In this document: positions 45,891 to 54,773 of the stretch, in pieces
Layout of the letters: each line of letters starts with the position of its first letter
Position numbering within the stretch: position 1 is the stretch's first letter
NCBI RefSeq assembly: GCF_003752365.1
Contig: NZ_RJUO01000001.1
Span: 1-64,000, forward strand
Direction of reading: 5' to 3'
DNA length: 64,000 nucleotides
Origin: Frondihabitans sp. PhB188
GTDB taxonomy: Bacteria; Actinomycetota; Actinomycetes; Actinomycetales; Microbacteriaceae
Program-made: the position numbers and the translations under genes
Notes under the pieces: generated by a model
What the model was told of the DNA's origin: nothing
Seen by the model: only the letters and a program-made list of their open reading frames with translations
The model's database searches: none

Positions 45891-46427
45891 ATGACGCAAA
45901 ACAGGACGCAGACAGTCGCCCACGTGCGCGTCAGCAGCGCTAACCAGAACCTCGCGCGTCAGCTTGAAGCGGTCGGACCCGTCGATCGAGTCTTCGAGGA
46001 GAAGGTCTCAGGAGGTTCCTGCGACGACCGGACGGCGTTGGCCGAGTGCATCCGGTACGTCCGCGACGGCGACAATGTTCGCGTCGCATCCATGAACCGT
46101 CTCGCGCGGTCCCTGCGTGACCTACGCGACATCGTCGACGAGATCTCGACTAAGGGTGCCTCGGTGACGTTCGTGAAAGAGCAGCAGACCTACGGCGTCG
46201 ATACCGGCGATGCGATCGGTGAGCTCATGCTCAACCTCCTCGGCGCCTTCGCCGAGTTTGAACGCTCCCTGATCCGTGAGCGTCAAAGCGAGGGAATCCG
46301 GATCGCAAAAGAGGCCGGGAAATACCTCGGCCGCGCACCTAAGCTGACTATCGAACAGATCAGCGAAGCTCAGGGCTTGATCGGCGCAGGCGTTCCCAAG
46401 AGCGTCGTCGCCCAAAGCTCGGGGTGA
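45891..46427 (+). CDS. Serine recombinase (resolvase), C-terminal HTH broken
   Basis: 178 residues. The catalytic domain is complete: AHVRVSSANQNLARQLEAVG with the active Ser, VASMNRLARSLRDL and the E-helix FAEFERSLIRERQSEG. The DNA-binding Hin-type helix-turn-helix starts (LTIEQISEAQGLIGAGVPKS) but breaks at about 46417. A missing base throws the frame, and the other frame reads LGVNRATLY and then hits TGA where Arg is expected. So one frameshift and one nonsense change have removed the recognition helix. Probably inactive in site-specific recombination. Confidence 0.85.
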   Translation: MTQNRTQTVAHVRVSSANQNLARQLEAVGPVDRVFEEKVSGGSCDDRTALAECIRYVRDGDNVRVASMNRLARSLRDLRDIVDEISTKGASVTFVKEQQTYGVDTGDAIGELMLNLLGAFAEFERSLIRERQSEGIRIAKEAGKYLGRAPKLTIEQISEAQGLIGAGVPKSVVAQSSG

Positions 46428-46598
46428 ACCGCGCGACTCTTTACTGAGCTCTCGCCCCGACCGGGGCCTGCGCGTCCGAAGAGCCGGCCCATACGCAGAC
46501 TGGATTAGATCAATTTCATTCAGCCGCGCCCCGGCTGTGAGGATGTCTCGACAAGGCCGGTAGAGAATCGTCTTGCCGGATAGAGAAAGCAAAGGCAT

Positions 46599-46904
46599 AT
46601 GAGCAATTTGGGGAAGTACCAAGACATCACGACCTGGGCTAAAGATGTCGGCGGCGTTGATAAATTGATCGAAGCAATTGGCTCGGAGGCCGTGCTCAAG
46701 GCCGCTCCCAAGCTCGTTGGTGTCGGGATTGTCGCAGGTGGAGCTCTTTTTCTTGGCGGCCGAACGGCGGTTACCCAGGGCAAGGTGCTGCGCACGAAAT
46801 TCGAAGCAGTTCGGGGCGCGGCCGCGCAAGCGAAAACCGACTTGCGCGCCCGGCTCGAGAAGAGCGACGAGCCGGATGGCCTGCAATCGGACGACCAGGG
46901 GTAA
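46599..46904 (+). CDS. Small membrane protein of the island
   Basis: 101 residues from ATG 46599. An amphipathic N-terminal half is followed by one hydrophobic helix (LVGVGIVAGGALFLGGRTAV) and a charged helical tail. Unknown family. It lies 86 bases before the methyltransferase gene on the same strand and may belong to the same defence module as a membrane component, but the gap leaves that open. Confidence 0.6.
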   Translation: MSNLGKYQDITTWAKDVGGVDKLIEAIGSEAVLKAAPKLVGVGIVAGGALFLGGRTAVTQGKVLRTKFEAVRGAAAQAKTDLRARLEKSDEPDGLQSDDQG

Positions 46905-46990
46905 ACCACACGCCGAAGCGGAGACGACTAAAACCAGCACCACTCCCGGTAGATTCGGCGCGTTAGCTATTCAGCTGCACGACAGGGGAA

Positions 46991-48181
46991 ATGCTTTTGA
47001 GCGCTAGGACGATCCATCCCTTTCCGGCGCGTATGGCTCCGGAGATCGCGTTGAATGCGATTCCGGAGAGGCGTTCCGCAGAGCAGCTACTAGTGATCGA
47101 TCCCATGTGCGGCTCCGGCACCGTGCTGGCCGCCGCTGTTCAGCGGGGTCAGAGGGCTCTCGGAATCGACATTGATCCTTTGGCCGTCATGATGTCGACG
47201 GTGGTGACGTCGCCCCAAAATTTCGCCTCGCTAAGCGAACTCGCGCAGGGCGCCATTTCGGCGAGTAAGCAGGCCAAAGCTCATTCGCCATGGATCGACG
47301 ATGAGACCGAACGGTTTGCGCAATATTGGTTCGGGAAAAAGCAAAAATACCAACTCACCGTCCTGGCGGCCGCCATCAAGAACATCGAGGACGTTCACCA
47401 GAGACTCGCGCTGCAGGTGGCTCTCAGCCGGATCATTGTCACTAAGTCTCCTCAGGCTTCACTTGCCGCAGACACGGCGCATAGCAGGCCTCACAAGGTG
47501 CAGCAGGAATCCGACTACGACGTCTTCCTTGGTTTCGAAAAATCGGCACAGGCACTCGGGCGGTTGCTTGAGAAGCGCGAAAATCTAGGCTCCGCCAACG
47601 TACTTCTGGGAGACTCTCGCACACTGGGCGGTATTTCAGACGGCTGCGCTGATCTTGCTGTTACATCGCCGCCGTATCTCAATGCACTGGATTACCTGAG
47701 AGGCCACAAATTAGCTCTTATTTGGTTCGGTCACTCCATTCCATCTCTGCGCGAGATCCGGAGAGACAGCATCGGGGCAGAGCGGGCTCTGGATGGTCCG
47801 CCAGACGAACTGGGCCAAGACTTGGCCGACATGATCACTGATTCAGTGAGTGAGCCGGACACCCTTCCCAAAGGAATGATTCTTCGCTTTGCGCATGACA
47901 TGGTCGGGTTCGCCAAGCAGCTGCGACGAGTTCTAAAAGCGGACGGATCCGTCGTTGTCGTTGTAGGGAACTCCACTCTCAAGGGAAACTACATTCGCAA
48001 CGATTTGATCACTCAAACGGCACTCGAAGCCATGGGGTTCGCTCTCGCGTCCCGCCATGAACGCGAAATTCCCCCGCAAAAGCGCTACATGGCCATGAGC
48101 TCCCGAGGCGCCGACATGGCACTAGCTAAACGAATGCGCTCAGAGGTCGTTCTCACGATGAAAGGCACCGCCCGTGGCTGA
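46991..48181 (+). CDS. DNA methyltransferase, SPPY type (N4-cytosine or N6-adenine)
   Basis: 396 residues. Motif X/N-terminal region HPFPARMAPEIALNAI, SAM motif I DPMCGSGT (residues 37-44) followed by GIDIDPLAV, and catalytic motif IV TSPPY at residues 225-229 with LNALDYLRGHKLAL. The I-to-IV order and SPPY favour an exocyclic amino methylase of the beta/TRM11-like class. No separate target-recognition domain is obvious. First gene of a tight operon: its stop overlaps the ATPase gene by 8 bases. TTG 46997 fits the AGGGG site slightly better than ATG 46991. Confidence 0.82.
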   Translation: MLLSARTIHPFPARMAPEIALNAIPERRSAEQLLVIDPMCGSGTVLAAAVQRGQRALGIDIDPLAVMMSTVVTSPQNFASLSELAQGAISASKQAKAHSPWIDDETERFAQYWFGKKQKYQLTVLAAAIKNIEDVHQRLALQVALSRIIVTKSPQASLAADTAHSRPHKVQQESDYDVFLGFEKSAQALGRLLEKRENLGSANVLLGDSRTLGGISDGCADLAVTSPPYLNALDYLRGHKLALIWFGHSIPSLREIRRDSIGAERALDGPPDELGQDLADMITDSVSEPDTLPKGMILRFAHDMVGFAKQLRRVLKADGSVVVVVGNSTLKGNYIRNDLITQTALEAMGFALASRHEREIPPQKRYMAMSSRGADMALAKRMRSEVVLTMKGTARG

Positions 48182-50384
48182 GGTCTTAGCGTTCCGTCCT
48201 CACGCTCGCCTGCTCACGATGCTCGGCGAGCAGTTGATAAAAAACGACCGAATAGCTCTGGTAGAACTCGTGAAGAACGCCTACGACGCGGATGCCACCC
48301 GCGTCGACGTCGATTTTCAAGGCTTTGACCCCGACGGTCACGCTACGCAAACGTCTTCCATAGTCGTAACCGACAACGGCACCGGCATGCCGGAGGACGT
48401 TGTTAGGGGAGCGTGGATGAACCCTGCCACTCCATCGAAGCTCAACCGCAAGAGAACGCAAGGTGCCACCTCAAGTGGCCGAGTCATGCAGGGTGAGAAG
48501 GGCATTGGTCGCTTTGCTTCCTTCAAGCTAGGTAGCGTCGTGATGCTCACCACACGCACCTCAGGCGAAGCCGAAGAGCTCACAGTGCTGGTCGACCTGA
48601 GTGAATTGGACGTGGTTCCCGACGCGGGATTTGAGTACGAGCCGCTCTACCTAGATGAGATGGGAGCAAATCTCTCTAAAGGCGAGGCACGGGTCTTTAG
48701 CGGCTCGAGCCAGACCGGCTCTTCCGACCATGGCACGCGGATTGAGATCTCCGCGCTCCGGTCCGAGTGGAGCCGGGAAGAGTTTGAAGAAGCCTTCGCA
48801 GATCTCGAGCGCATGCAGCCGATCATGTGGGCTACTGAACCGGACTCAGTAGCAAAGGCCCCGAAGACAGCCGCGAGCTTCGAAGTCCACTTTCTCGTCG
48901 ATGGAGTCGACCAGGAGCTGGCAGGCGTCCGTGAACTCGAGCTTTCAGCGCTCTTCGACCGTGCGGTACTCAGAGTGACGAATGGTCGATTTCATGACCA
49001 AGAACGTCAATTCTCCTTCGAGGTAAACAAGCGACCAATCCGGCTCTCTATCGACTCTGGCGAAGTGCGCGGCATTCGACCGTTCCGAGACCGCTTTAGA
49101 CCAGAGCAGGCCGAGCATCCCGAAATCGCCTGTGGCCCGTTCAATTTTGAGTTCTACATCTTCGACTTCTCACCTACCGCTCCTGCACAGCATCTACTTC
49201 GAAGGGATGACAAAGACCTTCTACGAGAGCACCGCGTTTATCTCTACCGCGACGGAATCCGGGTTTACCCATATGGAGACCCGGAGGACGACTGGCTCCA
49301 GGTTGATCGAATTCGCGGCACCCAGTCTGCCCGATCCATGTTTAGCAATGATCAGGCACTGGGCTACGTCAGCATTACGCAAGAACAAAATTCCCTCCTT
49401 CAGGACAAGACAAACCGGGAAGGTCTTATAGACGCAGGGCGCTCGAGCGGAGACTTTGTTGCCCTGATTCAGACTGTTCTGAGCTGGCTTCGCGCTAAGC
49501 CGTATGACCAATACGCCGCCGCAAACCGCAGGAACAAGGAAAAATCTCAACGAGACCAAGGTGTCTTCGATAAGGAAATTTCCGACCTGATCAATGCGGC
49601 CGGACTACCAAAGGCGCTTCAGCAAAACCTGCAGCGAATCAATACAGCTGTCACGTCCGAGAGGGAACTAGCCAAGGTTCAGTTGGCTCGAACTCAGGAC
49701 CTAGCGGGAGTTGGGCTGTCCGTCGAGTCGGCCTCGCATGACCTGATAGCGGCAGGCACAGAATCTCTTCGTCTCGCCCGGAAGATTCATCGAGAACTTC
49801 GAGAACTTGGCTTGGCCATGGAGCCCGTCTACGCCGACACGGGCAGCCTCGTCCAAAGGCTCGAGTTCGTTGACTCCCGCTTCCGAGACGTCCAAGGGCT
49901 ATTCGTGTCTACGCGGCAGAAGCGTTCCTCACTTGACGTCTTTATGTATCTCCGACGAGTCAAATCGATGTACGCCTCACTTCACCGGGATAAAAACATC
50001 CAGTTCGAAATAGACGACACCGCTCCGCTTCGAGTTATGACGACTGAGGCAGCTCTTTTGCAGTGCTTCATCAACCTGATTGACAACGCCACTTATTGGC
50101 TCATGTCCAGTAGCCACGAGCCACGACTAATTCGTGCCTTCCCAACCCAAGCCTCGCAAATCGTCATTTCAGACAACGGTCCGGGGATCAGTCCCACCGA
50201 TGCCGAGTTCATTTTCGAGCCCTTCTATTCTGGCAAAGGTGATGAAGGGAAAGGCCTTGGGTTGTTCATCGCCCGAGAAGTGGGGCTTAGGAACGATTTT
50301 TCTGTTGACATCGCGGCTTCAGATGACTCGCGCATGCTGCCAGGCGCCAGCTTCGAGGTCACTTTTGGAACACCGGGGGAGTAA
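48174..50384 (+). CDS. Hsp90/MutL-type ATPase fused to histidine-kinase core
   Basis: 736 residues with two GHKL nucleotide-binding domains. The first is N-terminal and Hsp90/MutL/MORC-like: E31 and N35 in ELVKNAYDAD, D67 in TDNGTGM, and glycine-rich GEKGIGRF at about residue 110. After a 250-residue middle and a coiled-coil comes an H-box-like ASHDL with H522. The second is a histidine-kinase ATPase with N638 (IDNA), D667 (SDNGPG) and GKGLGLFIAREVG. So it looks like a cytosolic sensor kinase whose input domain is an ATP-driven clamp. No membrane segment. The receiver gene starts 2 bases after it. Confidence 0.85.
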   Translation: MAEVLAFRPHARLLTMLGEQLIKNDRIALVELVKNAYDADATRVDVDFQGFDPDGHATQTSSIVVTDNGTGMPEDVVRGAWMNPATPSKLNRKRTQGATSSGRVMQGEKGIGRFASFKLGSVVMLTTRTSGEAEELTVLVDLSELDVVPDAGFEYEPLYLDEMGANLSKGEARVFSGSSQTGSSDHGTRIEISALRSEWSREEFEEAFADLERMQPIMWATEPDSVAKAPKTAASFEVHFLVDGVDQELAGVRELELSALFDRAVLRVTNGRFHDQERQFSFEVNKRPIRLSIDSGEVRGIRPFRDRFRPEQAEHPEIACGPFNFEFYIFDFSPTAPAQHLLRRDDKDLLREHRVYLYRDGIRVYPYGDPEDDWLQVDRIRGTQSARSMFSNDQALGYVSITQEQNSLLQDKTNREGLIDAGRSSGDFVALIQTVLSWLRAKPYDQYAAANRRNKEKSQRDQGVFDKEISDLINAAGLPKALQQNLQRINTAVTSERELAKVQLARTQDLAGVGLSVESASHDLIAAGTESLRLARKIHRELRELGLAMEPVYADTGSLVQRLEFVDSRFRDVQGLFVSTRQKRSSLDVFMYLRRVKSMYASLHRDKNIQFEIDDTAPLRVMTTEAALLQCFINLIDNATYWLMSSSHEPRLIRAFPTQASQIVISDNGPGISPTDAEFIFEPFYSGKGDEGKGLGLFIAREVGLRNDFSVDIAASDDSRMLPGASFEVTFGTPGE

Positions 50385-50386
50385 GA

Positions 50387-51622
50387 ATGTCGATTCTGCA
50401 TGGGCCCGTGGCCTTCATCGATGACGAAATAGATGACCGCGAAAAACCCGCTTACATCATGCGGAAGGCGATGGAGGCGGACGGGAGGCCCGTTGCGGCC
50501 TACTCGACGCTCCCAGATGTTGCTGCCATTCGGCACTGGCAGTCGCTTTCGTTCTTGGTCCTCGACTGGGACCTGAGCCCAGGCTCCTACGGTGGTTCGG
50601 GAGCCTCAACACTAAGCGGCTACGCGCGAGATGAATTGTTTCGCTTCCTGCAAGAGCTATTGGCAACGGTGTTCTGCCCGATCTTCATCATCAGTGCAGA
50701 AGATGTCGCAGACATTCAACGCCAGCTTGAGGAAGACCACCGGTTCGGAGGGAAGGAGCTCGACACCCGAATCAAGGTCTTCGGAAAATCGGCCGTTGTT
50801 GACGACCTGATCAATGACCTGTCAACCTGGGTCGAGAACAATTTGGCTCTCTCAGTGCTTCGCGTTTGGGAGCAGGAGTATGAAAAGGCCAAGAATCGAC
50901 TATTTATTGATCTAAACAAGTTGGATTCCAACTGGCCTATCTACGTCTGGCAAAACGCCATAGACGACAAGGTCGAACCATCCTTCGAACTAGCCACCAC
51001 CCTCACCGCCAACTTGCTTCACCGCATCGATCTTGTGAAATTTGACACGGAAACAATGCTCGCGGCGAGTGAAAACGCTCAATTGGCGAGCAGCGCAATG
51101 CGCAAGGTTCTCAATGGTCGGACAGTCATTCCTGCGAACAGGCTGCATTTAAACGTCGTGATGCCGGGCGACATGTTTTTCGACAGCGAGAACCCAGATC
51201 AGATTTGGCTGAATCTGACGCCTGCGTGTCACACCGTGCCTGGCCGATTGAAGGACGGCGAAGACATGCGTCTTTTCGTCGTTCCAGGAACTAAGCAGCC
51301 CCACCCTCCGAGCAAGACGAAGTTCACGGACCTGAATAGGGACAATCCCAACTCATTCGTTGTCCATGTGCTCCACGATGACAGCCCCTATATCTTCAAT
51401 TTAAAAGCCTCTGAGTACGTTCTTTGGAGTGAAGCAGGTCCGCGGCGAGTTGGGCGACTCCTGGCTCCCTACATCACGCGTGCCCAACAGGCCAATGCAA
51501 TGTTTATGCAGATCGAAGGCGTTCCCCGCACTAGCTATGAGCTGTACAAGCCCGGCGAGGACTCGACTTCTGACCCGTCGGTGACAAGCGCGACTAGTGC
51601 TGCCACAACAGACAGCGCCTAG
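50387..51622 (+). CDS. Receiver-domain protein with unknown C-terminal domain
   Basis: 411 residues. Residues 1-150 read as a response-regulator receiver: acidic pocket D12-D13 (AFIDDE), phospho-acceptor D60 (LVLDWDLSPG), S103 (IISAED) and K134 (VFGKS), all in the right order. The loop after D60 is longer than usual. The C-terminal 260 residues have no motif I know; they look mixed alpha/beta, with conserved-looking MPGDMFFDSENPDQIWLNLT, and contain no helix-turn-helix. The likely role is as phosphorylation partner and effector or adaptor for the upstream kinase. Confidence 0.75.
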   Translation: MSILHGPVAFIDDEIDDREKPAYIMRKAMEADGRPVAAYSTLPDVAAIRHWQSLSFLVLDWDLSPGSYGGSGASTLSGYARDELFRFLQELLATVFCPIFIISAEDVADIQRQLEEDHRFGGKELDTRIKVFGKSAVVDDLINDLSTWVENNLALSVLRVWEQEYEKAKNRLFIDLNKLDSNWPIYVWQNAIDDKVEPSFELATTLTANLLHRIDLVKFDTETMLAASENAQLASSAMRKVLNGRTVIPANRLHLNVVMPGDMFFDSENPDQIWLNLTPACHTVPGRLKDGEDMRLFVVPGTKQPHPPSKTKFTDLNRDNPNSFVVHVLHDDSPYIFNLKASEYVLWSEAGPRRVGRLLAPYITRAQQANAMFMQIEGVPRTSYELYKPGEDSTSDPSVTSATSAATTDSA

Positions 51623-51702
51623 CGAGCACTGGCGAGTCGATTGCTCGGGGCTGCTGAAGGTCTGATTTCCACCTGACCCTGTTAGGCCCTTGTCCCTTGC
51701 TG

Positions 51703-51720
51703 CGAAACCCATAGGTTTCG
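51703..51720 (+). terminator. Small hairpin after the three-gene operon
   Basis: CGAAACC-CATA-GGTTTCG at 51703-51720, 80 bases after the stop. It sits just outside the left end of the IS3 element. No long T-run. Confidence 0.4.
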
Positions 51721-51810
51721 GCGCTCTTTGGTTTGGGACACCTGGGTGCGGGGCAAGGGAACCTTAGTCGGCCTGGGTTTTGTTCCGTTCTTTGGTCAAG
51801 GATGGGCATC

Positions 51811-52143
51811 ATGACCCAGTACACGACAGAGATGCGTGACCGGGCGCTGCGGATGGTGAATGAGGCCCGCCCGGAGCACCCGAATTTGATGGCCGCGATC
51901 AGGCATGTCGCCGGGATGCTCGGGATGAGTCCGGAGACACTGCGGATGTGGCAGCGCCGCTACGAGGTCGATGCCGGCGAGCGGCCCAGTGTGACGTCAA
52001 ATGTTTTCGAGGAGAACCGTCGCCTGAAACGCGAGGTCACCGAGCTGAAGCGTGCGAACGAGATCCGAAAGTCCGCATCAGTCTTTTTCGCCAAGGAACA
52101 GGGCCGTCCCACGACGAGACGATTCGCTTCATCGATCAGATGA
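51811..52143 (+). CDS. IS3 transposase OrfA
   Basis: 110 residues from ATG 51811. A helix-turn-helix (RALRMVNEARPEHPNLMAAI then GMSPETLRMWQRRYEVDAG) is followed by a leucine-zipper-like VFEENRRLKREVTELKRANE. It binds the element ends. A run of T's near 52083 may be the slippery site for making the OrfAB fusion. OrfA itself seems intact up to the frameshift zone. Confidence 0.85.
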   Translation: MTQYTTEMRDRALRMVNEARPEHPNLMAAIRHVAGMLGMSPETLRMWQRRYEVDAGERPSVTSNVFEENRRLKREVTELKRANEIRKSASVFFAKEQGRPTTRRFASSIR

Positions 52144-53047
52144 GGGATCGTTTCGCAGGGCGTGCGCCATCTGCCGGGTGCTGCGCCCGGCAGTTCGTGG
52201 GTTCCTCACCGCCCGCGGATACCGGGCCGCGAGAGCACGTCCGCCATCCGCGCGGCAGCTCTGGGACGACTTTCTCGTTCCTGTGGTGGCCAGGTTGCAC
52301 CGTGAGAACTACGGGGTTTACGGGCTGCAGAAAATGCACGCACTGCTCCGCAGGCAGGGGTGGAACGTCGGCCGCGACCAGACCGAACGGCTCATGCGCG
52401 CCGCCGGTGTTCGCGGGGTCAGGCGCTCGAAGCGTCTGTTCACGACGAAGTCGGACCCGCGTCAGACGTTGCCGCATGAACTCGTGAAGCGGCGCTTCAC
52501 CGCCGAAGGGCCTCGCAAGCTCTGGGTCGCAGACGTGACCTGCGTCGCCACCTGGAGAGGGTTCGCCTACGTGGCCTTCGTTACCGACGTCTACTCGAGA
52601 CGGATCGGCGGCTGGAACGTGGCCGCCGCATTGAAAGCGGACATCCTCCCGCTGCAAGCCCTCGACATGGCCGCGTGGGCGGCCGACGGAAACCTTGCCG
52701 GGCTGATCCACCACTCGGACCACAGGTCGTGCTCCTCGGCGCTGGTCTACACCGAGCGGATCGTCGCACTCGATGCCACCCCGTCGACCCGGACGGTCGG
52801 CGACAGCTTCGACAACGCTCTAGCCGAGGCCGTGAACGGGCTCTACAAGACCGAGTTGGTCCGGCAGCGCAGCCCCTGGCGCACCGACGAACAAGTCGAG
52901 TTAGCGACGCTCGAATACGTTTAGTGGTGGAACAACCAGCGCCTCCACTCCGAGCCGGACTACGCCACCCCGATCGAGGTCGAGCAGGCGTACTACGCTG
53001 ACCTCGAATTAGCCCAGCAGGCATCCGCCGGACCAGGCACAACCTAG
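52052..53047 (+). pseudogene. IS3 transposase OrfB, inactivated
   Basis: The integrase-core reading frame is interrupted. Its expected beginning (ETIRFIDQMRDRF) is in a different frame from the rest (AICRVLRPAVRGFLTARGY), a frameshift at about 52160. An in-frame TAG at 52922-52924 replaces the first Trp of the usual WWWNNQRLH run, after which the frame continues to 53047. The DDE residues can still be placed (WVADVT, HHSD, NALAEAVNGLYKTE), but the segment after the second Asp (HRSCSS) is corrupted. Confidence 0.85.
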
Positions 53048-53210
53048 GAACAAAACCCAGGCCGATTCAACAGCACCCAACGAAGCGCGTGGTTCGACTG
53101 CCAGGTTGAGAGGGATGGGCCGAACCTCATCCTGTCGGCCTGCGACCCGCCATAGGCTGAGTCACGTGCGCTTCTGACTGGCGTGCAGCGTTTCAGGAGA
53201 TCGAGAGAGC

Positions 53211-54773
53211 ATGACTAAAGAAGCCCAGCGCGGCGAGTTGCACAAGACCATCTGGCGTGTCGCCAACGACCTGCGGGGCAGCGTCGACGGGTGGGACTTC
53301 AAGACCTACGTCCTCGGGATTTTGTTCTACCGGTTCATCTCCGAAAACCTCTCCTCCTACTTGAACGAGCAGGAACAGCGCGCTGGCACGGCCGACTTCG
53401 ACTATGGCCAGCTCGCAGACGCGGATGCGGAGTTCGGGCGGGCGGTGACCGTCGCCGAAAAGGGGTTCTACATCCTCCCCAGTGAACTGTTCCAAAACGT
53501 TCTCGCGAAAGCGACTGGAAATGAGAACCTCAACGAGACCCTTGAGCGGGTGTTCCGAAATATTGAAGGGTCTGCGGTCGGGACGGACAGCGAGGACGAC
53601 CTGAAGGGGTTGTTCGACGATCTCGACGTCAACAGCAACAAGCTTGGTCCCACCGTTGCTCGGCGGAACGAGAAACTCGTGAAGCTCCTCGCCGCCGTCG
53701 GAGACCTCCAGCTAGGGAACTTCGCGGACCACACGATCGACGCGTTCGGGGACGCGTATGAGTACCTGATGGGCATGTACGCCTCCACCGCCGGGAAATC
53801 GGGCGGCGAGTATTACACCCCCCAAGAAGTCTCCGAGCTTCTCGCACGGATCACCGTCGTCGGGAAAACCGAAGTGAATAAGGTCTATGACCCCGCCTGC
53901 GGCTCCGGGTCCCTGCTCCTGCAATTTTCGAAAGTCCTAGGGAGGGACAATGTCCGACAGGGGTTCTACGGGCAGGAGATCAACCTGACGACGTTCAACC
54001 TGTGCCGGATCAACATGTTCCTCCACGACGTCAACTACGAGAAATTCAACATTGCCCACGGCGACACCCTCCAAGACCCCGCGCAGTGGGACGACGAACC
54101 CTTCGAAGCAATCGTCTCCAACCCGCCCTACTCTGCGAAATGGGAGGGAGATGCCAACCCGCTGCTGATCAACGACGCCCGCTTCGCGCCTGCGGGCGTC
54201 CTGGCACCAAAATCGAAGGCGGACCTCGCCTTCACCATGCACATACTCTCCTGGCTTGCGGTCAATGGGACCGCCGCCATCGTCGAGTTCCCCGGCGTTC
54301 TCTACCGGGGTGGCGCGGAACAAAAGATACGTAAGTACCTGATCGACAACAATTACGTCGACACCGTCATTCAGCTGCCCCCGGACCTGTTCTTCGGCAC
54401 CACCATCGGCACGTGCATTATTGTGCTCAAGAAATCCAAGACTGATAACAAGGTGCTGTTCATCAACGCTTCCACCGAGTTCGTTCGGGCCGGGAGCAAG
54501 AACAAGCTCGACGACACCAATCGGGCCAAGATTCTTGACGCCTACTCCACACGCCAGGACCGAGAGCACTTCGCCGTGCTTGTCGACAACGCCAGGATCG
54601 GGGAAAACGGCTACAACATTGCGGTCTCGTCTTACTTGGAAGCCGAAGACACCAGCATCGCCGTAGACATCGCTGCCCTCAATACCGAAATACAACAGAT
54701 CGTCGGCCGTCAACAAGAATTGCGGCAGAGAATCGACGAGATTGTGGCTACCCTTGGAAATGTAAACCCGTGA
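53211..54773 (+). CDS. hsdM: Type I restriction-modification methyltransferase subunit
   Basis: 520 residues. The N-terminal HsdM helical domain has WRVANDLRGSVDGWDFKTYV. SAM motif I is DPACGSGSLL from D227, and the N6-adenine motif IV is NPPYSAKW from N304. Works as M2S in modification and R2M2S in restriction. GGAGATCGAGAGAGC before ATG 53211 provides a ribosome site. The stop overlaps hsdS by 4 bases. First gene of a complete hsdMSR operon directly after the dead IS. Confidence 0.95.
   Translation: MTKEAQRGELHKTIWRVANDLRGSVDGWDFKTYVLGILFYRFISENLSSYLNEQEQRAGTADFDYGQLADADAEFGRAVTVAEKGFYILPSELFQNVLAKATGNENLNETLERVFRNIEGSAVGTDSEDDLKGLFDDLDVNSNKLGPTVARRNEKLVKLLAAVGDLQLGNFADHTIDAFGDAYEYLMGMYASTAGKSGGEYYTPQEVSELLARITVVGKTEVNKVYDPACGSGSLLLQFSKVLGRDNVRQGFYGQEINLTTFNLCRINMFLHDVNYEKFNIAHGDTLQDPAQWDDEPFEAIVSNPPYSAKWEGDANPLLINDARFAPAGVLAPKSKADLAFTMHILSWLAVNGTAAIVEFPGVLYRGGAEQKIRKYLIDNNYVDTVIQLPPDLFFGTTIGTCIIVLKKSKTDNKVLFINASTEFVRAGSKNKLDDTNRAKILDAYSTRQDREHFAVLVDNARIGENGYNIAVSSYLEAEDTSIAVDIAALNTEIQQIVGRQQELRQRIDEIVATLGNVNP

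Larger units (their letters stand above)
51768..53065 (+). mobile_element. Degenerate IS3-family insertion sequence
   Basis: Perfect 19-bp terminal inverted repeats stand at 51768-51786 and 53047-53065 (TCGGCCTGGGTTTTGTTCC on the left). Inside are orfA and a broken orfB in the order typical of IS3. About 1.3 kb. No target duplication could be identified. The transposase is inactivated by several mutations. Confidence 0.85.

Noticed and set aside
46599-46904. Holin or toxin function for the small membrane protein
   Set aside because: One hydrophobic helix is not enough evidence; no endolysin, antitoxin or phage gene is nearby.
47442-47624. Minus-strand small open frames inside the methyltransferase and kinase genes
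   Set aside because: Short, without ribosome sites and fully covered by a better-supported gene.
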